The notes under the pieces: model-generated
Database searches by the model: none
Told to the model about the DNA's origin: nothing
Seen by the model: the letters and a program-made list of their open reading frames with translations, nothing else
Shown: positions 49,476 to 58,215 of the stretch, one piece after another
Position numbering within the stretch: position 1 is the first letter of the stretch
Layout: each line of letters opens with the position of its first letter
Program-made: the position numbers and the translations under genes
Origin: Streptomyces sp. ISL-36
GTDB taxonomy: Bacteria; Actinomycetota; Actinomycetes; Streptomycetales; Streptomycetaceae
Direction: 5' to 3'
DNA length: 64,000 bases
Assembly: GCF_018614205.1 (NCBI RefSeq)
Contig: NZ_JAGGOS010000049.1
Location: forward strand, 1-64,000

Positions 49476-52118
49476 ATGCAGCTCCGACTTCCCCGGTGGG
49501 CCGCGGTCACCGCCGCCCTCGCCGTACTCGCGGGCGCCGGCACCTGGACCGCCGTCGCCACGGACGAACCCCCGCCCGTGCACCGCGCGGACCAGGTACT
49601 CGACATGCCCGGGGCGCGGATCGACACCTCGTACTTCACCGACGGCGGCGGTGGCCGCCGGCCCGCCGTCCTCCTCGGGCACGGCTTCGGCGGCTCCAAG
49701 GACGACGTCCGCGCCCAGGCCGAGAGACTCGCCCGGGACGGATACGCCGTGCTGACCTGGTCCGCGCGCGGATTCGGCGCCTCCACCGGCCAGGTGGGTC
49801 TCAACGACCCCGACCACGAGGTGAGGGACGTCCAACGGCTCCTCGACTGGCTCGCCAAGCGCCCCGAGGTCCAGCTCGACAAGGCCGGCGACCCGCGCGT
49901 CGGGGTCACCGGAGCCTCCTACGGCGGTGCGATCTCCCTGCTCGCCGCCGGGTACGACAGCCGCGTCGACGCGATCGCCCCGCAGATCACCTACTGGAAC
50001 CTCGCCGACGCGCTCTTCCCTGAAGGCGTCTTCAAGAAGCTCTGGGCCGGCATCTTCTTCTCCGCCGGAAGCGGGCCGGGCGCGACGGACGGCTGCGGCC
50101 GCTTCACCCCCGAACTGTGCGCACTGTACGAACGCGTCGCCGTCTCCGGGAAGCCCGACGCCGCCGCCCGTGCGATCCTCGAAGCCCGCAGCCCCTCCGC
50201 CGTCGGCGGCCGCATCAAGGTCCCGGCCCTGATCGTCCAGGGGCAGACCGACTCCCTCTTCCCGCTCGCACACGCCGACGCCATGGCGCGGACCATCGGC
50301 GCCAACGGCGCGCCCGTCGCCGTCGACTGGATCGCCGGCGGCCACGACGGCGGCAACCAGGAGACCGACCGGGTCCAGGCCCGCATCAGCAGCTGGTTCG
50401 ACCGCCACCTCAAGCAGGACAAGGGCGCCGACACCGGCCCCGTGTTCCGGGTCAGCCGCGCCGGCGGAGTCGACTCCACCGACGGGCAGGCGACCCTGCG
50501 GGGTGCGACCTCCGACCGCTACCCCGGTCTCTCCGGCGAGGACCGGCGCACCCTCGCCCTCGGCGCAGGCCGGCCGCAGCCCTTCGCCAACCCCGCCGGG
50601 GCCAACCCGCCCGCCATCTCGGCCGTCCCCGGCGTCGGCGGCGGACTCTCCCAGCTCTCCTCCCTCGGCGTCGGCCTCTCCCTCGACTTCCCCGGCCAGC
50701 ACGCCCGGTTCGAGACGAAGCCGCAGGAGGAACCGCTGCGGATCACCGGTTCGCCGACCGTCCGCGTCAAGGTCACCTCCGACAGCCCCGACGGCTCCGC
50801 CGTCCTCTTCGGCAAGGTGTACGACGTCGGACCCGACGGGCGGCAGCAGGTGCTGCCCGCCCAGCTCGTCGCGCCCGTCCGGATCGAGGGCGCCCGAGCC
50901 GGCACGTCGGTGGAGCTGACCCTGCCCGCGATCGACCACGAGGTCGAGGCCGGGCACCGGCTGCGGCTGGTGCTCTCCGCCACCGACCTCGGCTACGCCT
51001 CGCCGGCCACGCCCGCCACGTACACCGTCGCCGTGGAGAGCGGACTCACCGTGCCGACCGCGCCAGCCGTCGCCACCCAGGCGGCAGGGACACCCTGGTG
51101 GGTGTGGGGGCTGCCGCTCCTCGGCGCCCTCGCCGCCGCCGCGCTGCTGCTCACCGGCCGCCGCCGGACCGCGCCACCCGCACCGGAGCCGACCCTCGCC
51201 GCCGTACCCCTGCAGATCACCGGGCTGACGAAGAAGTACGCCAAGTCCTCCGACCGGTACGCCGTACGGGACCTCTCCTTCCGTGTCGAGCAGGGCCAGG
51301 TCCTCGGTCTGCTCGGCCCCAACGGAGCCGGGAAGACCACCACCCTGCGGATGCTCATGGGCCTGATCACCCCCGACGGCGGGGAGATCCGCGTCTTCGG
51401 CCAGGCCGTCCGCCCCGGCGCCCCGGTCCTGTCCCGGGTCGGCGCCTTCGTCGAGGGCGCGGGCTTCCTGCCCCACCTGTCCGGGCGGGACAATCTGGAG
51501 CTGTACTGGAAGGCCACCGGCCGCCCCGCCGAGGACGCGCACATCGACGAGGCCCTGGAGATCGCCGGCCTCGGCGACGCCCTCGCCCGCGCGGTGCGGA
51601 CGTACTCGCAGGGCATGCGGCAACGGCTCGCCATCGCCCAGGCCATGCTCGGCCTGCCGGACCTGCTCATCCTCGACGAGCCCACCAACGGACTCGACCC
51701 GCCACAGATCCGCGAGATGCGGGACGTGATGATCCGGTACGCGGCCGGTGGCCGGACCGTCATCGTCTCCAGCCACCTCCTCTCGGAGGTCGAACAGTCC
51801 TGCACCCATCTGGTCGTGATGGACCGCGGCCGGCTCGTGCAGGCCGGACCCGTCGCCGAGATCACCGGCGCGGGAGACGCCCTCCTGGTGACGCTCGGCG
51901 AGGCCGTCCCCGACCCGCTCGTCGAGAAGATCGACGCGCTGCCGGGGATCGACTCGGCGGTACGGACCGAGGGCGGACTCCTGGTCCGCCTCGACGGGGC
52001 CGACGCGACCGCCCTGATCGGCGAACTCGTCCGCCTGGACGTACCCGTGACCGGTGTGGGACCTCACCGGCGCCTGGAGGACGCGTTCCTCACCCTGATC
52101 GGAGGAGGATCCGCATGA
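49476..52118 (+). CDS. S15-type alpha/beta hydrolase fused to an ABC transporter ATPase
   Basis: 880 residues in one frame. An N-terminal signal/anchor helix (about 5-27) is followed by an X-Pro-dipeptidyl-peptidase-like hydrolase: Ser in GASYGGA near 148, His in AGGHDGG near 290. A jelly-roll C-terminal domain (about 380-530) comes next, then a membrane helix near 541-562 (WWVWGLPLLGALAAAALLL). An ABC ATPase follows, with GPNGAGKTT near 615, YSQGMRQRLAIA near 710 and LLILDEPTNGLD near 731. Topology places the hydrolase outside and the ATPase inside, linked by one helix. The next gene, coupled by ATGA, is the permease. It may process a peptide or ester substrate as it is moved. Confidence 0.92.
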   Translation: MQLRLPRWAAVTAALAVLAGAGTWTAVATDEPPPVHRADQVLDMPGARIDTSYFTDGGGGRRPAVLLGHGFGGSKDDVRAQAERLARDGYAVLTWSARGFGASTGQVGLNDPDHEVRDVQRLLDWLAKRPEVQLDKAGDPRVGVTGASYGGAISLLAAGYDSRVDAIAPQITYWNLADALFPEGVFKKLWAGIFFSAGSGPGATDGCGRFTPELCALYERVAVSGKPDAAARAILEARSPSAVGGRIKVPALIVQGQTDSLFPLAHADAMARTIGANGAPVAVDWIAGGHDGGNQETDRVQARISSWFDRHLKQDKGADTGPVFRVSRAGGVDSTDGQATLRGATSDRYPGLSGEDRRTLALGAGRPQPFANPAGANPPAISAVPGVGGGLSQLSSLGVGLSLDFPGQHARFETKPQEEPLRITGSPTVRVKVTSDSPDGSAVLFGKVYDVGPDGRQQVLPAQLVAPVRIEGARAGTSVELTLPAIDHEVEAGHRLRLVLSATDLGYASPATPATYTVAVESGLTVPTAPAVATQAAGTPWWVWGLPLLGALAAAALLLTGRRRTAPPAPEPTLAAVPLQITGLTKKYAKSSDRYAVRDLSFRVEQGQVLGLLGPNGAGKTTTLRMLMGLITPDGGEIRVFGQAVRPGAPVLSRVGAFVEGAGFLPHLSGRDNLELYWKATGRPAEDAHIDEALEIAGLGDALARAVRTYSQGMRQRLAIAQAMLGLPDLLILDEPTNGLDPPQIREMRDVMIRYAAGGRTVIVSSHLLSEVEQSCTHLVVMDRGRLVQAGPVAEITGAGDALLVTLGEAVPDPLVEKIDALPGIDSAVRTEGGLLVRLDGADATALIGELVRLDVPVTGVGPHRRLEDAFLTLIGGGSA

Positions 52119-52984
52119 GTACGACCGCGGAACTGGTGGAGAGCGCCCCGGGCTACCGGGCACGGCACACCCTGCCGCTGCGCGTCGAGGCCCTGCGGCA
52201 GCTGAAGCGGCGCCGCACCCTGGTCATGGGAGCGGTGCTCGCGGCCCTGCCGTTCGTCCTGATCATCGCGTTCGCGATCGGCGGCGGCCCGGACGGCGGC
52301 GACCGGAACGGCCGGATCACGCTGATGGACACGGCGACCGCCTCGGCGGCCAACTTCGCCGCGACCTGTCTCTTCGTCTCGGCCGGATTCCTCCTCGTGG
52401 TGCCGGTGGCCCTGTTCTGCGGGGACACCGTGGCCTCCGAGGCCAGTTGGTCCTCGCTGCGCTATCTGCTGGCGGCGCCCGTGCCCCGGGCCCGGCTGCT
52501 CTGGTCCAAGCTGGCCGTGGCGCTCGGATTCAGCGCGGCCGCGATGGTGCTGCTGCCGTTGGTGGCGCTCGCCGCCGGCGCGGTCGCCTACGGCTGGGGG
52601 CCGCTGAAGCTGCCCACCGGCGGGGCCCTGCCCGCCGCAGAGACCCTGCCCCGGCTCGCGCTCGCCGTCGCCTTCATCTTCGTCTCCCAACTGGTCACCG
52701 CCGGACTGGCGTTCTGGCTCTCCACCCGGACCGACGCCCCGCTGGGCGCGGTCGGCGGGGCGGTCGGCCTGACGATCATCGGCAACGTCCTGGACGCGGT
52801 CACGGCGCTCGGCTCCTGGCGCGACTTCCTGCCCGCGCACTGGCAGTTCGCCTGGGCCGACGCCCTGCAGCCGCAACTGGAGTGGGGCGGCATGGCCAAG
52901 GGCGCGGCGGTCTCGGTGACGTACGCACTGATCCTTTTCGCCCTGGCCTTCCGGGGCTTCGCCCGCAAGGACATCGTTTCGTAG
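52115..52984 (+). CDS. ABC-2-type permease partner of the S15-ABC fusion
   Basis: 289 residues with six hydrophobic helices (about 35-52, 78-100, 125-150, 180-205, 218-238, 260-280) and an N-terminal cytoplasmic coupling segment (LRVEALRQLKRRRTLVMG). The pattern is that of ABC-2 permeases that dimerise around one ATPase pair. ATG 52115 overlaps the stop of the fusion gene, so the stoichiometry is tied. A GGAGGAGG ribosome site lies inside the end of the upstream gene. It forms the membrane path for whatever the fused ATPase drives. Confidence 0.9.
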   Translation: MSTTAELVESAPGYRARHTLPLRVEALRQLKRRRTLVMGAVLAALPFVLIIAFAIGGGPDGGDRNGRITLMDTATASAANFAATCLFVSAGFLLVVPVALFCGDTVASEASWSSLRYLLAAPVPRARLLWSKLAVALGFSAAAMVLLPLVALAAGAVAYGWGPLKLPTGGALPAAETLPRLALAVAFIFVSQLVTAGLAFWLSTRTDAPLGAVGGAVGLTIIGNVLDAVTALGSWRDFLPAHWQFAWADALQPQLEWGGMAKGAAVSVTYALILFALAFRGFARKDIVS

Positions 52985-53002
52985 CAGCCGAACCGGCGCT
53001 TT

Positions 53003-53749
53003 TCACAGCCACCCCCTTCGAGCCGCTTCCGCACCCGCGCGGAAGCGGCTCGTCGTGCCGAGGGCGTGCATCAGCTCACCGACGCGCCGGCTGTACGTAC
53101 GGCCCGACATCCCCAGACGCGCGGCAGCGGTCTCGTCCGTCAGACCGGCGAGGAGCGCGTCGAGCACCGGCCGCAGCTGTGCGGGGAGGTCCCGCGGCGG
53201 AGCGGTGGCACCGGCCAGCTCCTCGGCCGCGTCCCAACTCGTGTGATGGGCGCGGACCAGGGCCTGGACGACGACCGGGTCGCGGATCAGCAGCAGCCCG
53301 TTGTAGAGCAGCTCCAGGTCGAGCGGGACCGCCGCCACCGTGCGGTCGACGACGATCATCTTGAACGGGATCGAGTCCACGAACCGGGCCCGGCCCGGCG
53401 CCCCGACCGCGCCCGCGACCTGGGGGAGGGCGTGGCGCGGCACGATCCGTCTGACCTCCGGGGCCCGTTCCACCGCGGCCCGCATGCACGCTTCCGCCAG
53501 CTCCAGGAACGGCTCGGGGATCGCCCGGCCCGCGGAGGCGGCCGGGTCGTCGAAGGTCAGCAACTCCTGCCGGGTCGAGGCGGCGAGACCGGCCAGCGCC
53601 GCGCTGATGCGACGGGCGCCGCGGACGGGTCGTCCCGGCGGCCGCTGTGCCTCCGTCACGGCGCGGTTCATCGCCGACCGGGCGAGCATCACGGAGCCCG
53701 CAGTCTGTGCCACCGCTGACCACCCCCGCCGATCGGTGTGCCACTCCAT
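53003..53749 (-). CDS. LuxR-type HTH regulator
   Basis: 248 residues if started at ATG 53749; the ribosome site is weak and longer starts are possible. The C-terminal LuxR HTH is clear: LLAGLTDETAAARLGMSGRT, then a YSRRVGELMHALGTTSRFRAG recognition-helix region. The N-terminal ~170 residues are helical and may sense a ligand (PFKMIVVDRTVAAVPLDLEL); I do not recognise that domain. A perfect hairpin lies inside the last codons. It is convergent with the ABC permease and divergent from the VWA lipoprotein gene. Confidence 0.85.
   Translation of the reverse strand: MEWHTDRRGWSAVAQTAGSVMLARSAMNRAVTEAQRPPGRPVRGARRISAALAGLAASTRQELLTFDDPAASAGRAIPEPFLELAEACMRAAVERAPEVRRIVPRHALPQVAGAVGAPGRARFVDSIPFKMIVVDRTVAAVPLDLELLYNGLLLIRDPVVVQALVRAHHTSWDAAEELAGATAPPRDLPAQLRPVLDALLAGLTDETAAARLGMSGRTYSRRVGELMHALGTTSRFRAGAEAARRGWL
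53019..53052. terminator. Bidirectional terminator inside the LuxR-type coding sequence
   Basis: Perfect 14-bp arms (53019-53032 and 53039-53052) lie within the last ~17 codons of the LuxR-type gene. The plus-strand permease transcript also reaches them. Confidence 0.8.
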
Positions 53750-53928
53750 GTACGCATGCGACTGCACACGGTGACAACCCCTGTTGAGAAGGATGGCGAG
53801 TCCATGCCACGTGGGGCGGCCGGGGCAGCCGTTGCCGCATCGAGATCCATCCGCAACGCCTTCGTCTGCTCCGTCGCCGCCCCTCGGACGTCTCATTCAC
53901 CAGTGCCGGACAACGAGGGGAAGAAGCG

Positions 53929-55473
53929 ATGAAGCGACGACACGGCGGGCGGCTCGGCGCCGGGATCCTGGTCACCGGACTGCTGTTGACGGGGTGCGCG
54001 GGCGGCAACGGCGTCGAGCGGACATCGGACCGGGGCGGCGGCAGGCACGCACCGGCCGTCCCCGACGGCGGCGGCCGGACGGGCGCGGACGCCCCCGAGG
54101 GCGAACAGCGCTCCCGCCCGCCGGCCGCCGACCACCTCTCCACCTTCGCGCTGGACGTGGACACCGCCTCGTACGGCTACGCCCGCCGCACGCTGGCCGA
54201 CGGCCGGCTGCCGGACCCGGCGACCGTACGGCCCGAGGAGTTCGTCAACAGCTTCCGGCCGGACTACCGGCGGCCCGAGGGCGACGGGTTCAGTGTGACG
54301 GTCGACGGCGCGCGGAGCTCCGACGACGGCTGGTCGCTCGTCCGGGTCGGCCTCGCGACCCGGGCCGCGGAGCCCAAGGGCACCCGCCCGCCGGCCGCCC
54401 TCACCTTCGTCGTCGACATCTCGGGATCGATGGCCGAACCGGGCCGGCTCGACCTGGTCAAGGAGTCGCTCGGCATCCTCACCGACGAGCTCCGCGACGA
54501 CGACTCGGTCGCCCTGGTCACCTTCAGCAACGAGGCCGAGACCGTGCTGCCCATGTCCACGGTGGGGGAGAACCGTGAGCGCATCCACGGCCTCGTCGAC
54601 GAGCTGGCCACCACCTCCTCCACCAACGTCGAGGCGGGTGTGCGCACCGGGTACGACGTCGCCGTGGAGGGCCACCGCAAGGGAGCGGTCAACCGGGTCG
54701 TGCTGCTCTCCGACGCCCTGGCCAACACCGGCGACACCGAGGCGCAGTCGATCCTGAACCGGATCGACGAGGAGCGCAGGGAGTACGGCATCACCCTCTT
54801 CGGCGTCGGCGTCGGCAGCGACTACGGCGACGCGTTCATGGAGCGGCTGGCCGACAAGGGCGACGGGCACACCACGTACGTCTCCACCCGCGAACAGGCC
54901 CGCAAGGTCTTCGTGGAGCAGCTCCCCACCCACATCGAGCTGCGCGCCCGCGACGCCAAGGCGCAGGTGGCCTTCGACCCGGCGACCGTGGAGAGGTTCC
55001 GGCTGATCGGCTACGAGAACCGCGAGGTCGCCGACGAGGACTTCCGCGACGACCGCGTCGACGGCGGCGAGGTCGGCGCCGGTCACACCGTGACCGCGCT
55101 GTACGCGGTGAAGACCCGCCCCGGCCGCACGGGCCACCTGGCGACGGCCACGGTCCGCTGGCTCGACCCGAAGACCCGCGCCCCGCACGAGCGTTCCGGG
55201 ACGGTGGGGACGGCCGCGCTGACCTCCTCGGTCTGGGCCGCCGGCCACGACAGCCTGCAGCTGACCGCCGTCACCGCCTACTTCGCGGAGAGGCTGCGCG
55301 GCGGTGATCTGCCGGGCGCCCCGAGTCTCTCGGAGCTCGCTCGGTACTCGGCGGCCATCGCCGAGCGGTCGCGCTCGAAGGTGGTCCGGGAACTGACCGA
55401 GGCGATCCGGCAGGCGGACCGGTTGCACGGCCCGGACGGGGACGCGGAACCGGGCGATCCGTACAGCGGTTGA
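53929..55473 (+). CDS. VWA-domain lipoprotein (YfbK-like)
   Basis: 514 residues. A lipoprotein signal ends in LLLTGC with the lipidated Cys23. After a Gly/Pro linker comes an N-terminal domain (STFALDVDTASYGYARRTLA), then a von Willebrand A domain starting near 160 with the MIDAS DISGSMAEPGR. The C-terminal DUF3520-like region is at about 330-500 (LGAGDTVTALY-like, LQLTAVTAYFAERLRG). It is anchored on the outer face of the membrane and binds a partner through a metal ion. ATG 53929 follows GAGGGGAAGAAGCG. It is probably monocistronic. Confidence 0.92.
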   Translation: MKRRHGGRLGAGILVTGLLLTGCAGGNGVERTSDRGGGRHAPAVPDGGGRTGADAPEGEQRSRPPAADHLSTFALDVDTASYGYARRTLADGRLPDPATVRPEEFVNSFRPDYRRPEGDGFSVTVDGARSSDDGWSLVRVGLATRAAEPKGTRPPAALTFVVDISGSMAEPGRLDLVKESLGILTDELRDDDSVALVTFSNEAETVLPMSTVGENRERIHGLVDELATTSSTNVEAGVRTGYDVAVEGHRKGAVNRVVLLSDALANTGDTEAQSILNRIDEERREYGITLFGVGVGSDYGDAFMERLADKGDGHTTYVSTREQARKVFVEQLPTHIELRARDAKAQVAFDPATVERFRLIGYENREVADEDFRDDRVDGGEVGAGHTVTALYAVKTRPGRTGHLATATVRWLDPKTRAPHERSGTVGTAALTSSVWAAGHDSLQLTAVTAYFAERLRGGDLPGAPSLSELARYSAAIAERSRSKVVRELTEAIRQADRLHGPDGDAEPGDPYSG

Positions 55474-55540
55474 TCCCCGTTCCCCGCGTGATCCCAATTT
55501 TCTCGCGCGCGGTGGCCATGGAGAGCGTCAAGATGACCTC

Positions 55541-56008
55541 ATGGCCACCCTGCTGCTCGCCCTCGCCGTCGGATCCACCGGTCTCTACGCCGGGTTCATG
55601 CTGATCTTCCTGACGGGGATCATGCCCGCCCTGGCCCGGCTCGACGACGCGGAGTTCGTGGGCGCGATGCGCCGGATCAACGAGTACGTGCCCAAGGCCG
55701 TGTTCCTCGTCGTCTTCCTCGGGGTCGTGGCCTTCCCCGCCGCCGCGTTCCTCGTCCCGGTCGACGGCCGCTCAGAGACCCAGAAATGGCTGATCCTGGC
55801 CGGTCTCGTCGGCGCGGTCCTCAACCACCTCGTGACCATGGGCGGCAACATCCCGCTCAACAACGCCCTGGCCGCTTCGGAGGGCACGGGGGAGTCTCCC
55901 GCTGCCGTCCGGTCGGCCTTCGAGAAGCGGTGGAACGGCTTCCATCTGATCCGTACGGTGCTGATCACCGCTGCTTTCGGGCTGCTGATCGCCGCCTGTC
56001 TGAACTGA
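55541..56008 (+). CDS. DUF1772 membrane protein
   Basis: 155 residues with four hydrophobic helices and the DUF1772 pattern (LAVGSTGLYAGFMLIFLTGI, MGGNIPLNNALA, WNGFHLIRTV). Some family members are annotated as anthrone oxygenase-like, but no experimental role can be claimed here. ATG 55541 has only a weak ribosome site. It stands between the VWA lipoprotein and the convergent AfsA-like gene. Confidence 0.88.
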   Translation: MATLLLALAVGSTGLYAGFMLIFLTGIMPALARLDDAEFVGAMRRINEYVPKAVFLVVFLGVVAFPAAAFLVPVDGRSETQKWLILAGLVGAVLNHLVTMGGNIPLNNALAASEGTGESPAAVRSAFEKRWNGFHLIRTVLITAAFGLLIAACLN

Positions 56009-56058
56009 GCGGCGAGCTCCCCGTCGTTCTGGCGACCGGGGCTTTCCGCGACGCGGCC

Positions 56059-57021
56059 CTATCCGGTGGGCAGGTCCGCCACGGTGGTGATCGCGGTGAA
56101 GAGGATCTCGTCGTCCTGCCGGCCGGTCACCCGGATCAGCCGCTCCACGCCGCCGGGGTAGCCGACGGCCGGCTCGGTCTCGATCCAGCAGGGGCTGCCG
56201 AACTCCGCGTACCGGTGGAAGGCGGAGTCCATCGCCACCGGCAGGACCGCGCGGCCGTCCGGCGTGAGGGTGTGCACCGCCTGGCGGGCCGCCTCCAGGA
56301 GGACCATCCCCGGTATGTGGTCGCCGGGGTGGTCGAAGAGCACCGGGTGGCGGGTGTTGACGCGCAGCCGCCAGCGGTCGTCCCGCTCGGTGGGGGTGAG
56401 CACCACGTCGAAGTCGTGGTGCCGGCCGACGCGGCGCGGCTCCACGGGCGCGGTGGGCGGCGCCGGCGCAGCGGCGGAGTGCTCGGCGAGACGGTCGGCG
56501 CGCAGCCGGCGGTAGACCTCGGGGCTGGTGCAGATGTACCGGGCGTCGCCGGTGGCGATCGCCCGGCCGCTCTCGCTGATCACGACCTCGTAGCTCAGCC
56601 CCGCCAGCCGGCCGGCCCGGCGGCGGATGTCGGAGCAGGTGACGTCGAGGCGCAGCTCGGCCGGCGCGTCACCGACGGGCAGCAGCGCCGGGACCACGCG
56701 GTAGTTGAGCTCCCACATGAGGAACTGGTGACCCAGCGGCACGTCGAAGCCCACGTGGGCGAGGAGCGCCCCCACCTGGCGGATCGTTTCGGCGGCCAGC
56801 ATCGGGTCGTAGTGACTCCCCCCGACGGGCCCGAAGAAGGAATGCCCGCGAGGCCATTGGGCGCTGAGGGTGAAGTGAGCCTCGTCCGTACGGGACCAGT
56901 CGGCGGTCAGGAAGACCTCGGCGAGCGCGGCCCGGTGGACGTACTCACGAGGGGCCGTCGTGGTGAGCCGGACGAGGGCTTCGGTACCCACGAGGTCGGT
57001 CGGAGCGGGCGTCTGCAGCAT
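56059..57021 (-). CDS. AfsA/ScbA-type gamma-butyrolactone biosynthesis protein
   Basis: 320 residues from ATG 57021, which follows GAGGGATCTC. Two AfsA repeats of hot-dog type are present, about 30-155 and 215-305. Hallmarks are LVHRAALAEVFLTADW-like sequence at the start of repeat 1 and GDHIPGMVLLEAARQA in repeat 2. AfsA condenses a beta-ketoacyl-ACP with dihydroxyacetone phosphate to make the signalling butenolide phosphate. It stands at the head of a GBL island with HAD, SDR, TetR-receptor and SARP genes on the other strand, so it is the probable signal synthase for the TetR protein at 59144. Confidence 0.93.
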   Translation of the reverse strand: MLQTPAPTDLVGTEALVRLTTTAPREYVHRAALAEVFLTADWSRTDEAHFTLSAQWPRGHSFFGPVGGSHYDPMLAAETIRQVGALLAHVGFDVPLGHQFLMWELNYRVVPALLPVGDAPAELRLDVTCSDIRRRAGRLAGLSYEVVISESGRAIATGDARYICTSPEVYRRLRADRLAEHSAAAPAPPTAPVEPRRVGRHHDFDVVLTPTERDDRWRLRVNTRHPVLFDHPGDHIPGMVLLEAARQAVHTLTPDGRAVLPVAMDSAFHRYAEFGSPCWIETEPAVGYPGGVERLIRVTGRQDDEILFTAITTVADLPTG

Positions 57022-57085
57022 GAGATCCCTCAACTAGGGGCCTACTAAGGAGATTCGGGCATCCGGGCACGGCGGAAGTTACGAA

Positions 57086-57103
57086 CCCATGGGTCGGTTT
57101 TGC
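57086..57103. promoter_or_regulatory. ARE-like half-site upstream of the AfsA-like gene
   Basis: GGGTCGGTTTTG matches one arm of an ArpA-type site; it adjoins the short palindrome ACCCATGGGT. The second arm is poor. The 365-bp gap between the AfsA-like and HAD genes (57022-57386) holds this, the strict site at 57268 and no gene. Confidence 0.4.
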
Positions 57104-57267
57104 AAGTCGCCGGTCTCGGTTCTGTCAGGTCGGTCGGAGGACGGTGCGGAGCGTGATCGGCCCTGTACGCAGTCAACCATGCTTGTCAGAACGGCAGATG
57201 TCCGACTCGTGAGACCCCAGGGTTCACGAGGGGAGAGGCTTCGGGTATCTTCCAGCTGCCGGAAATC

Positions 57268-57286
57268 TGTACCGCCAGGTTTGTTT
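57268..57286. promoter_or_regulatory. Strict ARE-like operator upstream of the HAD-SDR genes
   Basis: TGTACCGCCAGGTTTGTTT fits the pattern TACC-N4-GGTTT-N-TT of butyrolactone-receptor sites (AREs). The same pattern recurs at 60059-60074 before the SARP gene. It lies about 100 bp upstream of the HAD start. Confidence 0.72.
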
Positions 57287-57386
57287 CTCGGGCATCCGAG
57301 ACGCCGGTTCGGGCGGACACGTCACCATCCGAGTGATTCGACCCGATGTGCCCCGGCTCGCCGACCGGCTGCCCCTTGGAGATTCC

Positions 57387-58082
57387 GTGGAACAACTGCG
57401 CCAGATATCCCTCGCCGCCGTCAACATCGACGGCGTGTTGCTGAACGACACGTTCAGTCCGGTGATCCACCGGTTCGTCACCAGCCGCGGCGGGCGTTAC
57501 GACGCCGAGGTGGAGCGGGAGATCTTCTCCCAGCCCCAGCTCATCGCGGCCAAGGCCCTCGGCGCCGCCGCCGGACTCGACGCGAGTCCCGCGGACGTGC
57601 TGACCGCTTACTTCGAAGAGCGCGAGGCCCATCTGGCCGAGCATCCGCTGCGACTGCTCGACGGCGCGGTCGAGCTGCTGCACCGGCTGCGGGGCCTAGG
57701 GCTCAGGACGGTCTGCTACGGCGGGCTCGACAAGACCCACTTCGACCGGCACCTGCGGGAGCTGGCGCACCTCTTCGACGGTCCCGGCTACGTCTGCACC
57801 AACGACTTCCGCCCCGGTGTGCACGAGATCACCACGGAGGTCTTCGGGCTCCGTCACGACCAGGCCCTGTTCATCGACGACGTCGCACGCGTCGCCGAGG
57901 CCGCCAAGGAGCTCGGTGTCCCCTTCATCGGCCACCCGAGCGACTTCGCGCACGGCTTCCAGGGCGAGCTGATGCGAAGGGCGGGCGTCCGCCACCTGGT
58001 GGGGTCGCTCGACGAGATCGACGAGCCCCTGCTGCGCACGCTCGACGCCGAGGCCGCCGCCGGCCGCGTCTGGAACGGCTGA
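57387..58082 (+). CDS. HAD-superfamily hydrolase of the butyrolactone island
   Basis: 231 residues from GTG 57387, chosen because TTGGAG lies about 7 bases upstream; earlier GTGs at 57333 and 57348 are possible. HAD motif I is atypical: AAVNIDGVLLND has Asp-Gly where DxD is usual (NIDG). Motif II is TVCYGG, and motif IV is FIDDVARVAEAA with the usual acidic pair. The cap domain occupies about 30-100. In GBL pathways a phosphatase removes phosphate from the AfsA product, and a HAD enzyme here fits that step. Its first Asp pair should be checked before calling it active. SDR follows 133 bp downstream. Confidence 0.82.
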   Translation: MEQLRQISLAAVNIDGVLLNDTFSPVIHRFVTSRGGRYDAEVEREIFSQPQLIAAKALGAAAGLDASPADVLTAYFEEREAHLAEHPLRLLDGAVELLHRLRGLGLRTVCYGGLDKTHFDRHLRELAHLFDGPGYVCTNDFRPGVHEITTEVFGLRHDQALFIDDVARVAEAAKELGVPFIGHPSDFAHGFQGELMRRAGVRHLVGSLDEIDEPLLRTLDAEAAAGRVWNG

Positions 58083-58215
58083 GTCCCGTGGCGCACCCCC
58101 GCGAAGGCGCCGCCCGCGCGACCGCGGTGATCTCCACGAGCCCGCCGAGCCCGACGACCTCGACGCCTCATGACCAGGTGTCATCCATCCGACTGCCGAG
58201 GGAGACGACCGTCCC

